Positions 28,783 to 38,536 of a stretch of DNA of 57,137 nucleotides are shown here, one piece after another. The first letter of the stretch is position 1. Each line of letters opens with the position of its first letter. A program made the position numbers and the translations under genes. The DNA is from Deltaproteobacteria bacterium (GTDB lineage: Bacteria > Desulfobacterota > Syntrophia > Syntrophales > Smithellaceae): assembly GCA_025361065.1 (NCBI GenBank), contig JANYAY010000080.1, forward strand, positions 1 through 57,137, written 5' to 3'. The notes under the pieces are model-generated. The model ran no database searches, had not been told where the DNA came from, and saw only the letters and a program-made list of their open reading frames with translations.

Positions 28783-29678
28783 TTCTTCTGTTCTATGGAC
28801 AGCTCCGCGGCTTCGATGATCCGCAAGACTTCCAATCCTTCAGCGCAAGAACACAAAGTGGCACAACCGCCGTTCATTACCGACTTATGCATTTCCCGAT
28901 AAGTCATATCCGCCTCTACCGCGCAATGTTCCACGGCCCGATCGACGGTTAATAACCCGCGGGCGAGGTCAACTTCAATTGTGTGCCGGGCAGTATTGAT
29001 CAAAATGAAACGCCTGGTCAGCCGGTCCAAATAGTTCAATTGCAAGGCGACTGCAGGACAACGCGGCGTTACCAGGGAAATCACCGCTACGTCGTCACTG
29101 GTTATTTCCAGAGGACTGAGATGGCCGCCTAAAGCCGTAACTCGCACCCACCCGCCCAATAACCAGGTGAGGTAATCCAATTCGTGGCTTAAGTCACGCA
29201 ATACTCCGCCGCCTTCTTCCTTCTTTGCTGAATACAATTCCCGGTAATTCCGGTTCGGCCGCCACTGAGGCAGGTATTGGCCGACATAGGCCATTGTCGA
29301 AATTATTTTTTCTCCGGCCAGCAAAGATTTCAGCCGCTGGATAAGCGGGTGAAAACGCAGATTGTAAGCCACATAGATATGCCGAAAATTGTTAGGCGGA
29401 ATTTCCAGGGAACGGTGAAACAAAGGTTTTTCCACGAGCACGGTGCCTGCATACCCGAGCCGGGACAACTTGGCCAGAGTTGCCTGATGTTCGCCAGTCG
29501 CATTGGCGATCACGACATATTCAGGGTTATACGCCGCCAGCCCGTCTTCGATCCTTGCATAGCTGGGAGCATAATCAACTTCCCGCCTGCTTACGGCGGC
29601 CGTATTGCATCCCAGTTCATTGAGCAATCGGACATGTCGCCGTCCGATGGAACCATATCCGGTAACTAAAGCATTCAT
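28767..29678 (-). CDS. Gfo/Idh/MocA-family oxidoreductase
   Basis: NALVTGYGSIGRRHVRLLNELG; VLVEKPLF; GGGVLRDLSHELDYLTWLLG. Confidence 0.85.
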   Translation of the reverse strand: MNALVTGYGSIGRRHVRLLNELGCNTAAVSRREVDYAPSYARIEDGLAAYNPEYVVIANATGEHQATLAKLSRLGYAGTVLVEKPLFHRSLEIPPNNFRHIYVAYNLRFHPLIQRLKSLLAGEKIISTMAYVGQYLPQWRPNRNYRELYSAKKEEGGGVLRDLSHELDYLTWLLGGWVRVTALGGHLSPLEITSDDVAVISLVTPRCPAVALQLNYLDRLTRRFILINTARHTIEVDLARGLLTVDRAVEHCAVEADMTYREMHKSVMNGGCATLCSCAEGLEVLRIIEAAELSIEQKKWIEK

Positions 29679-29800
29679 GTTTTTGCCATCACCCGACCAT
29701 CACCCAGTATGTTGCAAGGAGGAGTCGCATATCAGGCAGATAATGTGCTTGCCCGGCACAACGGCAATGCGATTTTTACATGATAATGCATTGCTCTCCA

Positions 29801-30880
29801 TCAGCTTTCAATTCCCATGTTTTTCAGGGTGTTTTTGTATTCATCCCACTGACCGATATCAGACCATCGGCCCCAGCAGGGGAACACACCAATCTTGTTT
29901 TCCACAGACAATTTTAATTTTATTATTAATTCATCAATATCCAGGCTTTCATTATCGCCCAGCGAATCGAGAATTTCCGGCTCCATTACATAGGTGCCGG
30001 TATTCACGAACAAATCATATTGGGGCTTCTCAATCATATCGATGAGAGCGCCATTATCAATCTGGAGAACTCCGTATGGCACAGCCACTTCTTTATGAGC
30101 GCCAATAATGGTTAACTGGTTTTTGTTTTCCTGGTGCCAGTTCAGAAAATCTCCATAATCACCTTCTAGTAACGTATCACAATTGGTCAGAATAAAAGTG
30201 CTTTTAATTTCTCCTTTTAATAGATAAAGACCGCCCACCGTCCCGCAATATTCGCTTTCTTCCAGCAGTTCTATTTCATAAGGCAACTTATTCTCCCTGA
30301 AATAGAGTTTAATCATTTCTTTTTTGTGGTTTATCACCAATTTAAACCGATGAAATCCCTGCTCATAAAAGCGATCCATGATGAATTCCACGATTGGCTT
30401 TTCACCCAGCGGAATTAACGGCTTGGGAAGTATCTTGGTAAAAGGGGCTAATCTTGTCCCTTTGCCACCGGCCATTATAACGACATAATTCGGCTTCAAT
30501 ACAGGTGCTTGCAAATTCACTTCCTGGCCAAGAATATCTGTCCATAACATTATATCAACAAGAACATTGTGATCATCCAGAACAGGTATCTGCTCGATCT
30601 TTCTTTCCAGCATGATCCGTTTAGCATATTCCTTTATTTCGGGCGTCCCTTGTTTGATGGCAGTAAATTGCCTTTGTATTACATTGGCAATACTGTCATG
30701 GAATCCAGCATTATTGATTATTGCTCTACGAATGTCGCCGTCAGTCACACTCCCTATCAGACGATCATTATTATCAGCGACAAAAAGGATTTTTTCGGCA
30801 GTTTCATTGAGCTTTTGCATTGCCTCTTTAATGGTGATGTCGGCAGAAGTTATTAGTTTTTTTAATTTTGCTATATCCAT
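29801..30880 (-). CDS. CBS-domain nucleotidyltransferase, PtmE-like
   Basis: N-terminal tandem CBS region (VADNNDRLIGSVTDGDIRRAII), then VIMAGGKGTRLAPFTKILPKPLIPLGEKPIVEFIMDRF. Confidence 0.82.
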   Translation of the reverse strand: MDIAKLKKLITSADITIKEAMQKLNETAEKILFVADNNDRLIGSVTDGDIRRAIINNAGFHDSIANVIQRQFTAIKQGTPEIKEYAKRIMLERKIEQIPVLDDHNVLVDIMLWTDILGQEVNLQAPVLKPNYVVIMAGGKGTRLAPFTKILPKPLIPLGEKPIVEFIMDRFYEQGFHRFKLVINHKKEMIKLYFRENKLPYEIELLEESEYCGTVGGLYLLKGEIKSTFILTNCDTLLEGDYGDFLNWHQENKNQLTIIGAHKEVAVPYGVLQIDNGALIDMIEKPQYDLFVNTGTYVMEPEILDSLGDNESLDIDELIIKLKLSVENKIGVFPCWGRWSDIGQWDEYKNTLKNMGIES

Positions 30881-31057
30881 AGACGTTTACCCAATTCCAA
30901 AAAATATTTAGAACGATGCAAATTTTAGCGGATCGCAAGGAACAGACTTTTAATAATGCACAAATTTACTTCTTATTTAATAGGTGGCGCATCAAATCAA
31001 GCGGCATAGCCATGTTCGTTCACCAGCGGCAACATTATAGGTCTTTGGCCTTTATCC

Positions 31058-32041
31058 TTAATCCAATAGTTTTTTTGTCCATAAATTCGGCTCGGCATTT
31101 GCCAATTTTGGCAAATCATTAGCATCGAGCCTTGCTAAGGCATATGCATTCTCATTACATAAATGGGCAATATCAACTTTCGATGTAAAAGCTAATGAGC
31201 AGCCTTTCTTTTTCAGTATCTCTATTAAAGAATCATTATAGTCGCCGTACGGGTAGCTCATAACCCAATTTCCCGTTGGTGAATGTACTGACCTGAGAAA
31301 TTGAATGGATTCATTAATTTCCACTTCCTGCTTTTCAGGTGACAGCCTGCTCAGCCATTGATGATCAAAACCATGGCTCCCGATGTACATGCCATTGCGG
31401 GCCATACATCTTATCTGATCAAGATCCATGTACAATTCTTTGGCGAAGGCTTTCTCGTCCTCGGTGACATATTGGCGAAAAAGCTCATTCGTAATCAATT
31501 TACGGACATTCTCGTCAAGTTCCACCTGCAACAGCCTCTTGACAAAAATTATTTCCGCCGGATCGAACCGGTTTGCAATAGCCAGTTTGGCATAATAATG
31601 ACTATTGCTTTGCAGCTGATACTGAGATCTGTATTTGTCTAAACAATCATAGATGCCACTTACCAGCTGGTCCATATTTCCGTCCGCAGCGGCCAGAATA
31701 AAATGAATTTTATTGACGTCAAGAACTTCATGAGTAATTATTGCTTTTGCCGGCGGGAAAAAACAACCTTGAATGCTGTTTTCCTCAAGCAGGGGAAATA
31801 CAGTCACAAAATGATCAATATACCCGTCGTCAAATGTCAAAAGACAGGCATTGGCAGGTAAACTTGTCCCGTTCTCCAAGTTATCCAGACAATCTTCAAC
31901 AGTGACAAATGTATAATGCTTTTTTAAATAGAAGAGCTGCTCCTTGAACTGACTTGTCAACAGACCCTTTATTGCCGGATATCTGGTATAAGGAAGTTCT
32001 CGGACATAGTGATACATGACAGCAGTAAGTTTACGAAACAT
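31058..32041 (-). CDS. Polysaccharide deacetylase family protein
   Basis: MYHYVRELPYTRYPAIKG; ACLLTFDDGYIDHFVTVFPLLEE; IGSHGFDHQWLSRLS: NodB-like motifs. Confidence 0.85.
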   Translation of the reverse strand: MFRKLTAVMYHYVRELPYTRYPAIKGLLTSQFKEQLFYLKKHYTFVTVEDCLDNLENGTSLPANACLLTFDDGYIDHFVTVFPLLEENSIQGCFFPPAKAIITHEVLDVNKIHFILAAADGNMDQLVSGIYDCLDKYRSQYQLQSNSHYYAKLAIANRFDPAEIIFVKRLLQVELDENVRKLITNELFRQYVTEDEKAFAKELYMDLDQIRCMARNGMYIGSHGFDHQWLSRLSPEKQEVEINESIQFLRSVHSPTGNWVMSYPYGDYNDSLIEILKKKGCSLAFTSKVDIAHLCNENAYALARLDANDLPKLANAEPNLWTKKLLD

Positions 32042-32083
32042 TCATGCTCTCTTTGGATTTAATTTTCAATGATCTTTGCCCTC

Positions 32084-32776
32084 TCATTTTCTGGTACACA
32101 CAACAAGATGCCAATGGCCTGCAACACCAAAGTAATCATCCTCGATTGATCCGAAGGAAAAATCTGTAAAATATGGAAGAAATGTCTTTTCAATGTCTTC
32201 GGTATTTTTGAAGCGGCGGAAAACCTCCCCGACTCTAATTCCCAACCGGTCCACTTGTATCATGGCAAACTCGTCATCTATAATCTTGGCCTTATTGAAA
32301 ATTCCATGCGTAATTTTGGGCACTGACAGCACCAGATGTCCCCCTGCTTTCAAAACCCTGGCATATTCGTTAACATGCTTGTTGAAATCCCTTTGGCCGC
32401 CCATGTAGTACACGGCATTCCAGGATAAAAGATAATCGAATAATCCGTCTTCGTAAGGCAGACATTCGTTGCTCCCGAGGCGGATATCCGCATTAACACC
32501 CCGTGCCGCAAGGATTCCTTTGACCAGATCAACTATTTTCTGATCAATTTCAACACCGTAAAGATCCATCCCCAGCGTTTCCAAGAACAGCAGATTACCG
32601 ACATCACCGCATCCCACATCAATGATCTTTTTCCCGGTATGACCATTTTTGCGGAGATCAAGACGAGGATAGGCCCCTTTGAATATTCTTATGACATTTT
32701 CACTGGGCCACGCCATGCTTGTTTTTTCATAGCGATCTGCCCAACCTTGTCTCGCATTTTTCATTGTGTATCCCAT
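32084..32776 (-). CDS. Class I SAM-dependent methyltransferase
   Basis: KIIDVGCGDVGNLLFLETLGMDLYGVEIDQK; LPYEDGLFDYLLSWNAVYYM. Confidence 0.8.
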   Translation of the reverse strand: MGYTMKNARQGWADRYEKTSMAWPSENVIRIFKGAYPRLDLRKNGHTGKKIIDVGCGDVGNLLFLETLGMDLYGVEIDQKIVDLVKGILAARGVNADIRLGSNECLPYEDGLFDYLLSWNAVYYMGGQRDFNKHVNEYARVLKAGGHLVLSVPKITHGIFNKAKIIDDEFAMIQVDRLGIRVGEVFRRFKNTEDIEKTFLPYFTDFSFGSIEDDYFGVAGHWHLVVCTRK

Positions 32777-32786
32777 GCTTGCTCCT

Positions 32787-33572
32787 TTAGTTTATACAAA
32801 CCACACTGGCATCTTCCTTGGCAGGACTTATTATTTCGATATTTTCCCCAGATGGGCCGCGGATAAACAAGATGCTAAGCAATCTGCCATTTACCCGGAG
32901 GTGGTAAATCGGTGTGGTCAAGTATCCCCTAGTTGCGAGTACATCTTTGTCCTTTATTGCAGAGCTTGAAACAAAGGCGACACTGTTGACCCCTGCAGCA
33001 TCCATATATTGCGCAGAGGAGCGTTCAGCATCAAGAACCAGATAGATGGACCAGGTATTTTTCGTCAAAAACTCTTTAAAGGCCAGATGAGCGCTATACT
33101 GGTCTGCTTCTAGAACCTTGCAGCCAAACCATTGCCAGAATTCAATGCTTTTTTGCAAATCGCGGACATTGACACATATTCCTTGACATGAGTACGGGCC
33201 ATCCTGATTTAGAAGGAGCGCATTACAGGGTATCAGCGAGAGGCTGACCTCTTGATAGGTTTTGCCGCAAATTGTTGTTTCTTTTATAATTTTGCAGTCT
33301 TTGGGGTTTGCCCCTGTTATCAGCAGACTCATCGGCGATACAGTTTTACTAATTACACCATGGTCAAGCAACTCTATTCCGATGCTTGTATTACTCGTAA
33401 GAAGAGCGAGGTCATGCGGTGTGGTGTAATGCAGAAGAACTGATTGTTTTGCCGGAGGATTAGGCACATTCTTTTCATGAAAGGCCAGAGAATATCCCAG
33501 CTTCTCTAACACATTGATATGGTTTGCAATGGTAACTGATGATATTCCTATATGGTCTATTTTTGTGATCAT
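32787..33572 (-). CDS. VOC (glyoxalase-like) family protein
   Basis: MITKIDHIGISSVTIANHINVLEKLGYSLAFHE; two VOC-like halves (second: GICVNVRDLQKSIEFWQWFGCKVLE). Confidence 0.75.
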   Translation of the reverse strand: MITKIDHIGISSVTIANHINVLEKLGYSLAFHEKNVPNPPAKQSVLLHYTTPHDLALLTSNTSIGIELLDHGVISKTVSPMSLLITGANPKDCKIIKETTICGKTYQEVSLSLIPCNALLLNQDGPYSCQGICVNVRDLQKSIEFWQWFGCKVLEADQYSAHLAFKEFLTKNTWSIYLVLDAERSSAQYMDAAGVNSVAFVSSSAIKDKDVLATRGYLTTPIYHLRVNGRLLSILFIRGPSGENIEIISPAKEDASVVCIN

Positions 33573-35131
33573 CTTTTATCTTGCACTTCCACCATCTCCT
33601 TGAGTTTGTTTTTCTGGGTTTTTCCTGTTACGCCCCGGGGAAATGAGTCAAGAAATAATACTTTTTGTGGTATTTTGAAGACTGCAAGATTTTCCCGGCA
33701 ATGGGTTTTAATGTCGCTTTCCCTTACCTCCCCGTTAACCATAACACACGCAACTATCTTCTCCCCGTAAACCTCGTCAGCAATCCCTACGACTGCACTG
33801 TCAGTCACCCCCGGGTATTGAAGGATGGTATCTTCTATTTCTTTGGGGCTGATATTTATACCGCCTTTGTTGATTATATCTTTCTTGCGATCCGTGATAT
33901 GCAGGTATTCATTCTCATCAATATACCCAATATCACCAGTATAAAAAACGCCATTCTGGAAGGGATCTTTCACTTCTTTCTCATTTTTATAGTAGGACTG
34001 CAGTGTGTATGGAGAGATTACGACAACTTCGCCGGTCATTCCTCTTGCCAGCCGGTTTCCGCAGTCATCAACTATGTGTACTTGCACGCCCGCCAGACAT
34101 CTTCCCACGCCCATGATCTCCGGAAGTGTCGGCGCATTGGTGGTTACCCATAATAATTCCGAGAGACCATAGTTCTCATAGAGAGGGATAGCATAACGGC
34201 TGGTAAATTTTTTTTTCAATGCGTCCGGCAACGGTGCGGTTCCCACAAATGCGTGTTTTATTCCGCCCTGCTTACAATACGATACTCCATTTTCCTTTCT
34301 GTCCGCTTGCAGGAGCAGAGAAAGGATACTCGGAACAAGCCAGATAGCGTTTATCTTGTGTTTTATCACTGTATCCCAGAAAGAAATAACGACCTTTGTG
34401 TCGAACATTCTTTCGAGAGCGATGGCGGCGCCGGCAATGAACGGCAGAAGAGTTTGGTTATAGAACCCGCCAAGATAGGAGAGGGGGAGGATGGTGTAGA
34501 ATTTATAATCTGCTGTTACTTGATGCATCTCCAACATAGCCAGAATATTCCCGATAGTTGTTTTGTATGCCAGCATGACACCCTTTGGTCTCCCCATGGT
34601 TCCCGAGGTATAGACAATAAGTTGCGTGTCATCGTCCTGAATAACCGGAAATAATTCGCCGGAAGCCGCCTTCATCATCTCCATGGAACCTAGGAGTGAA
34701 GTGCCTTTGCTGCCTGAAGATTCTTCCCCCATCACTTCCAGGGGGAATTTTAATATGCCGTCAAGGGCATCAATGGTTTGAATGATTTCCTCATTTATTG
34801 TAGTGCCGTAATAAACGGCTTTGGCATCAGAGTTTTCCAGGATGTAGGCAATCTCCTTCGGATGAAGGTTTATGTTCACAGGAATCGCGATAGCCCCGGC
34901 CTGCATAAAGGCAAAGTAAAGAAAAATGAATTCGGGACAATTCGGCAGAACAATGCCTATTTTATCTCCTTTTACTATGCCCTTTTTTGCCAGCACGGTC
35001 GCAATTTTTGCAGATATGTCGGCAATCTCTTGAAATGTAAATTCCCTGCCCGTCCTAATATGCGTCAGGAATACTTTTCGAGGATTTTCCCGGATAGGCG
35101 ATCTTAATATTTCTATATATTTATCAGACAT
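33569..35131 (-). CDS. AMP-dependent acyl-CoA/acyl-ACP synthetase (ANL superfamily)
   Basis: IVYTSGTMGRPKGVML (A3), YENYGLSE (A5), YTGDIGYIDENEYLHITDRKKDIINKGGINISPKEIE (A7/A8), PRGVTGKTQKNKL (A10). Confidence 0.92.
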   Translation of the reverse strand: MSDKYIEILRSPIRENPRKVFLTHIRTGREFTFQEIADISAKIATVLAKKGIVKGDKIGIVLPNCPEFIFLYFAFMQAGAIAIPVNINLHPKEIAYILENSDAKAVYYGTTINEEIIQTIDALDGILKFPLEVMGEESSGSKGTSLLGSMEMMKAASGELFPVIQDDDTQLIVYTSGTMGRPKGVMLAYKTTIGNILAMLEMHQVTADYKFYTILPLSYLGGFYNQTLLPFIAGAAIALERMFDTKVVISFWDTVIKHKINAIWLVPSILSLLLQADRKENGVSYCKQGGIKHAFVGTAPLPDALKKKFTSRYAIPLYENYGLSELLWVTTNAPTLPEIMGVGRCLAGVQVHIVDDCGNRLARGMTGEVVVISPYTLQSYYKNEKEVKDPFQNGVFYTGDIGYIDENEYLHITDRKKDIINKGGINISPKEIEDTILQYPGVTDSAVVGIADEVYGEKIVACVMVNGEVRESDIKTHCRENLAVFKIPQKVLFLDSFPRGVTGKTQKNKLKEMVEVQDKR

Positions 35132-35143
35132 TTGCCGCTCTCC

Positions 35144-36196
35144 TCAGTGATTGTCCTGTTCGCCGCCGACATACGAACTTAATTCATAAGATCCGATATA
35201 TAAATTTTTGTTCTTCTCGAGATAGCGTGCGACTTTCTCCAGCTTGTCGAGTGTTACGTCTACTTTATCAATTTTTGACATTTCGATCATTAAGACCAAG
35301 GGATTAATTTGGTATTTTGATGAAACTTTTTGCACATGAGGTATGTAACTGGAGTGGAAGTCTGCAAAGCCTGCGATATAGTCCACCGCCCTGTAGCCGC
35401 TTTTTTTAATCAACGGTCTTATGTATACTTGTGCTAATTGGATAAGTTTCATGTAATCAATGTTGCATTTCATCCCTGATTTGAGAAGGGCGAGCACTAA
35501 GGATTCAGTTATTGCATTACCCGCACTGCGGCCTAATCCCTGCAGAGAGGCATCAAGATATTCTATGCCTATTTCTGCGGCCAGGAGGCTATTTGCATTC
35601 GCCAGACCTAAATTATTATGACCATGGAATCCAATTGGAATGTCTGTAAATTCCCTGATGGTGAGGAAGAGTTTCTCAATATCCTTGAAAAGCATGCCAC
35701 CTGCGGAATCAACTATGTACACTAAATCCACTCCGAAGGATTGACTCATTTTCACGAGCTTGGCAAATTCGGTGGGACTCGTGGCATATGATTTCATATA
35801 ATTTGCGGCGACCATCATGCCATGTTCTTTAGCTCTCCTGATAAATGGAAGCGAGGATTCGACTTTGTTAACATCAGTTCCAACTCGGATGAATCCCATA
35901 TTATGTTTTGCCGCAAGATCAATATCATCGATAGTTGCTATTCCGGGGATACAAAACATGCCCCATTTTGCTTTTCTTAATGCCTCTTTTGCTGCAATCA
36001 TGTATTCTTCATCGGATTGAATCGCTTTTTGCAAGGTCCGCTCGGTGGCCCCCAATCCAACGCCATGGCCGACTTCAATCAACTCGACACCAGCTTCTTC
36101 GAGTTCGCCGCATATTATCCTTGTGTCATTGGCAGTAAAGGAAAAGTTTATTTCATAACTTCCATCGCGCAATGTACAATCAAGTATGGTAGCCAT
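35144..36196 (-). CDS. DRE-TIM (HMGL-like) aldolase, 4-hydroxy-2-oxovalerate aldolase-like
   Basis: ATILDCTLRDGSYEINFSFT; GFHGHNNLGLANANSLLAAEIGIEYLDASLQGLGRSAGNAITE. Confidence 0.85.
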   Translation of the reverse strand: MATILDCTLRDGSYEINFSFTANDTRIICGELEEAGVELIEVGHGVGLGATERTLQKAIQSDEEYMIAAKEALRKAKWGMFCIPGIATIDDIDLAAKHNMGFIRVGTDVNKVESSLPFIRRAKEHGMMVAANYMKSYATSPTEFAKLVKMSQSFGVDLVYIVDSAGGMLFKDIEKLFLTIREFTDIPIGFHGHNNLGLANANSLLAAEIGIEYLDASLQGLGRSAGNAITESLVLALLKSGMKCNIDYMKLIQLAQVYIRPLIKKSGYRAVDYIAGFADFHSSYIPHVQKVSSKYQINPLVLMIEMSKIDKVDVTLDKLEKVARYLEKNKNLYIGSYELSSYVGGEQDNH

Positions 36197-36229
36197 AATT
36201 GAAAAGATCCTTAAATATTTTCTATTCGG

Positions 36230-37306
36230 TCAGTTTGCCCTGTCGCCATCGGCATCGGCCTTGTTGATGTGCCAGTTCGACAGATCATGCACTTTTTCAT
36301 CAGATATATTTTTGTTGAATATTTTATATGTAAAATTTACCGATGGTCTTGCATCCGGGGGATTAAATACCATTGGTATTTTCTGGTATTCATTGCCTTC
36401 GGCAAGGATAAATCCTGATGACTTCAGGGAAACACCATGCGTCTCCCCCATTACAAAATAATCCACGAAATCGATGCCCAACATTTTGCACTCGTGCAGT
36501 AACCCTGCAAGAGCATATGATTCCGCATCTTCTGTTGCTATAAAATCAAGGAGTCGGCCAATCCTGTATTGTTTGTACTCCTCTGTTCTCAGCACCATGT
36601 AGGCGACCAGTTCCTCTTTCCAGATAACCGTAAAGACCTTGTAGGAGAGCAGCGGGTGTTCAAACCATCGCCATTGAACATACTCCGTGTCCCTTTTGAG
36701 GGTTATGGGATATTTACCGCACAGGGACTCAGATAACCTTGTCAGACGGCCGTCAGCCTGTGCGCTTTGACAAAAAATCATTCCCTCCGCATCAGGTATC
36801 GAGGGAAAAGGACTGGAAATTATTCGCACTGCCGGATCGTCTATCAACTCGGCACTCTTCTGCGGATCAAGGAAAAACAGATAGCGATCAAGATCTGTAA
36901 TTTTCCATCCGGAATGCTCGATCAGACGCCTGCCATCAGGGCCTACATTTAATGTTACGCCGAGGTCGCTGCCATTGTTTTCGACTTCTTTCAACAACAG
37001 GTAACCATAACCAAGCGTTCGATATTTTTGCTCTATCATCAGATTCATCTGGTAATTACAGCGTAGTGTTTTGCCAAAGCAATAGAAATCAACTGGAATC
37101 CAGGCGTAGAATCCGATTATCTCTTCGCGCTTGCTCAATGCGATCACAGCGGTATACTCATCTTCACTATCATTGAGATGATTGTCAAAAAGCCAGTCAA
37201 AGTGCGCTTTGTTAGCAAGCGTGTAGTTTTCTTTGTAATTTTTGGTAAAAAATTCAGCAAGAAGGGGGTGTTCATCCTTGCGTAATCGTCTAATCCTCTT
37301 ATCCAT
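36230..37306 (-). CDS. GNAT-like N-acyltransferase
   Basis: RLRKDEHPLLAEFFTKNY; EIIGFYAWIPVDFY...YQMNLMIEQKYRTLGYGYLLLKEVE (GNAT acyl-CoA binding pattern). Confidence 0.65.
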   Translation of the reverse strand: MDKRIRRLRKDEHPLLAEFFTKNYKENYTLANKAHFDWLFDNHLNDSEDEYTAVIALSKREEIIGFYAWIPVDFYCFGKTLRCNYQMNLMIEQKYRTLGYGYLLLKEVENNGSDLGVTLNVGPDGRRLIEHSGWKITDLDRYLFFLDPQKSAELIDDPAVRIISSPFPSIPDAEGMIFCQSAQADGRLTRLSESLCGKYPITLKRDTEYVQWRWFEHPLLSYKVFTVIWKEELVAYMVLRTEEYKQYRIGRLLDFIATEDAESYALAGLLHECKMLGIDFVDYFVMGETHGVSLKSSGFILAEGNEYQKIPMVFNPPDARPSVNFTYKIFNKNISDEKVHDLSNWHINKADADGDRAN

Positions 37307-37315
37307 TTTAACCTC

Positions 37316-37564
37316 TCAACAGAACTTCCATTCATATATTCTCCCGGCCATAAACTTAACAGAGTTGAAAGAATCCAAGTCCAGTTCTGCCGGATCGATA
37401 GAAAGATCAAAAGAGTCTTCAATAAACAATATTAATTGAATCATATTGAATGAATCGATAACTCCCTCCTTGACAAGATTCTGCTCGCGATCGCGAATAT
37501 CGAGTTGCAGCTCATCGCGGATATAAAATTCCAGCTTTTCTTCAATGTCTTCTTTTCTCATCAC
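37316..37564 (-). CDS. Acyl carrier protein
   Basis: 82 aa; LVKEGVIDSFNMIQLILFIEDSFDLSIDPAELDLDSFNSV with DS phosphopantetheinylation site. Confidence 0.9.
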   Translation of the reverse strand: MMRKEDIEEKLEFYIRDELQLDIRDREQNLVKEGVIDSFNMIQLILFIEDSFDLSIDPAELDLDSFNSVKFMAGRIYEWKFC

Positions 37565-37666
37565 CGCCCCTTATGCAAAATAATTAAAGTACAGCATCTC
37601 ACAATCACATATAATTTTCGCCGGCAATCCGCAGTCTCATGCCGGCCGGTAGAAATCAGGCAGCAG

Positions 37667-38332
37667 CTATGATTCTACAGCGACACAACGTACCGGTGAG
37701 CCATCACCTTGGAGAATTTTCAACGGTAGAACAATCAACTCCACTTCCCGTTTTTTGATCTCCTGCAGATTGCACAGATATTCAACCAGGATGACACCGT
37801 GCCGCAGCATTATCTTGTGAACAGGCGAATCGTTTTCAGACCCCTTGCCGTTAGCTGGATTATCAGGCATTGGCGTATCCATGGCTAATAACTTAACACC
37901 ATTTTTTATAAGCCAATGCGCTGCTGGCTCAGATATAAAAGGATGACCGCTGTAATAACGCATGTTACCCCAATGGACTGACCAGTCAAATCGCATGATA
38001 AGGCGCTCCGGTCGAATATCTCCAAGCAAACCCTCTAAGTCTGCAACGCTTATCTCTTGATTTGGCCGTGCGGAAGAAAGATCGACGACATAAGCCGGAC
38101 CTATCAGGATGTCGAGTGGGAGTTGGTCGACGGTCAAGCCCTCAGGCACGAAATGGCGTGGGGCATCGCAATGTGTGCCCGTATGCGTTCCCAGAACAAT
38201 CTTTCTTGTCTCCCTGTTCTCAATGCCGTGCCTGCCGAGAATTGTGATTTCCACAACCGGATGCCAAGGTGCAGGAAACGTCGTCATCCCTTCATGAACA
38301 GGAAAGGTCAAGTCAATTATACGTTTAGACAT
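37667..38332 (-). CDS. Cyclase family protein (kynurenine formamidase-like)
   Basis: MSKRIIDLTFPVHEGMTTFPAPWHP; LGTHTGTHCDAPRHFVPEG. Start MSKR preferred; ORF opens at 38386. Confidence 0.85.
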   Translation of the reverse strand: MSKRIIDLTFPVHEGMTTFPAPWHPVVEITILGRHGIENRETRKIVLGTHTGTHCDAPRHFVPEGLTVDQLPLDILIGPAYVVDLSSARPNQEISVADLEGLLGDIRPERLIMRFDWSVHWGNMRYYSGHPFISEPAAHWLIKNGVKLLAMDTPMPDNPANGKGSENDSPVHKIMLRHGVILVEYLCNLQEIKKREVELIVLPLKILQGDGSPVRCVAVES

Positions 38333-38536
38333 AATCAATACCTCATTTGTTACCACAAGATCTTGGCAAAACCACCCAACAGCCATCGGAAAGCTATTGG
38401 CAAACTTTTTGTTTAAAGTAGATTCATTTATCAGGCAAAGCCTCGCGGACGAGGTTCAGCCCCCGATTAATTGAAAAAGCACTTGCTGCAGCTCTTACGG
38501 CAGAGAAGACACACTCCTGGCAATCATCAGGGCAAC

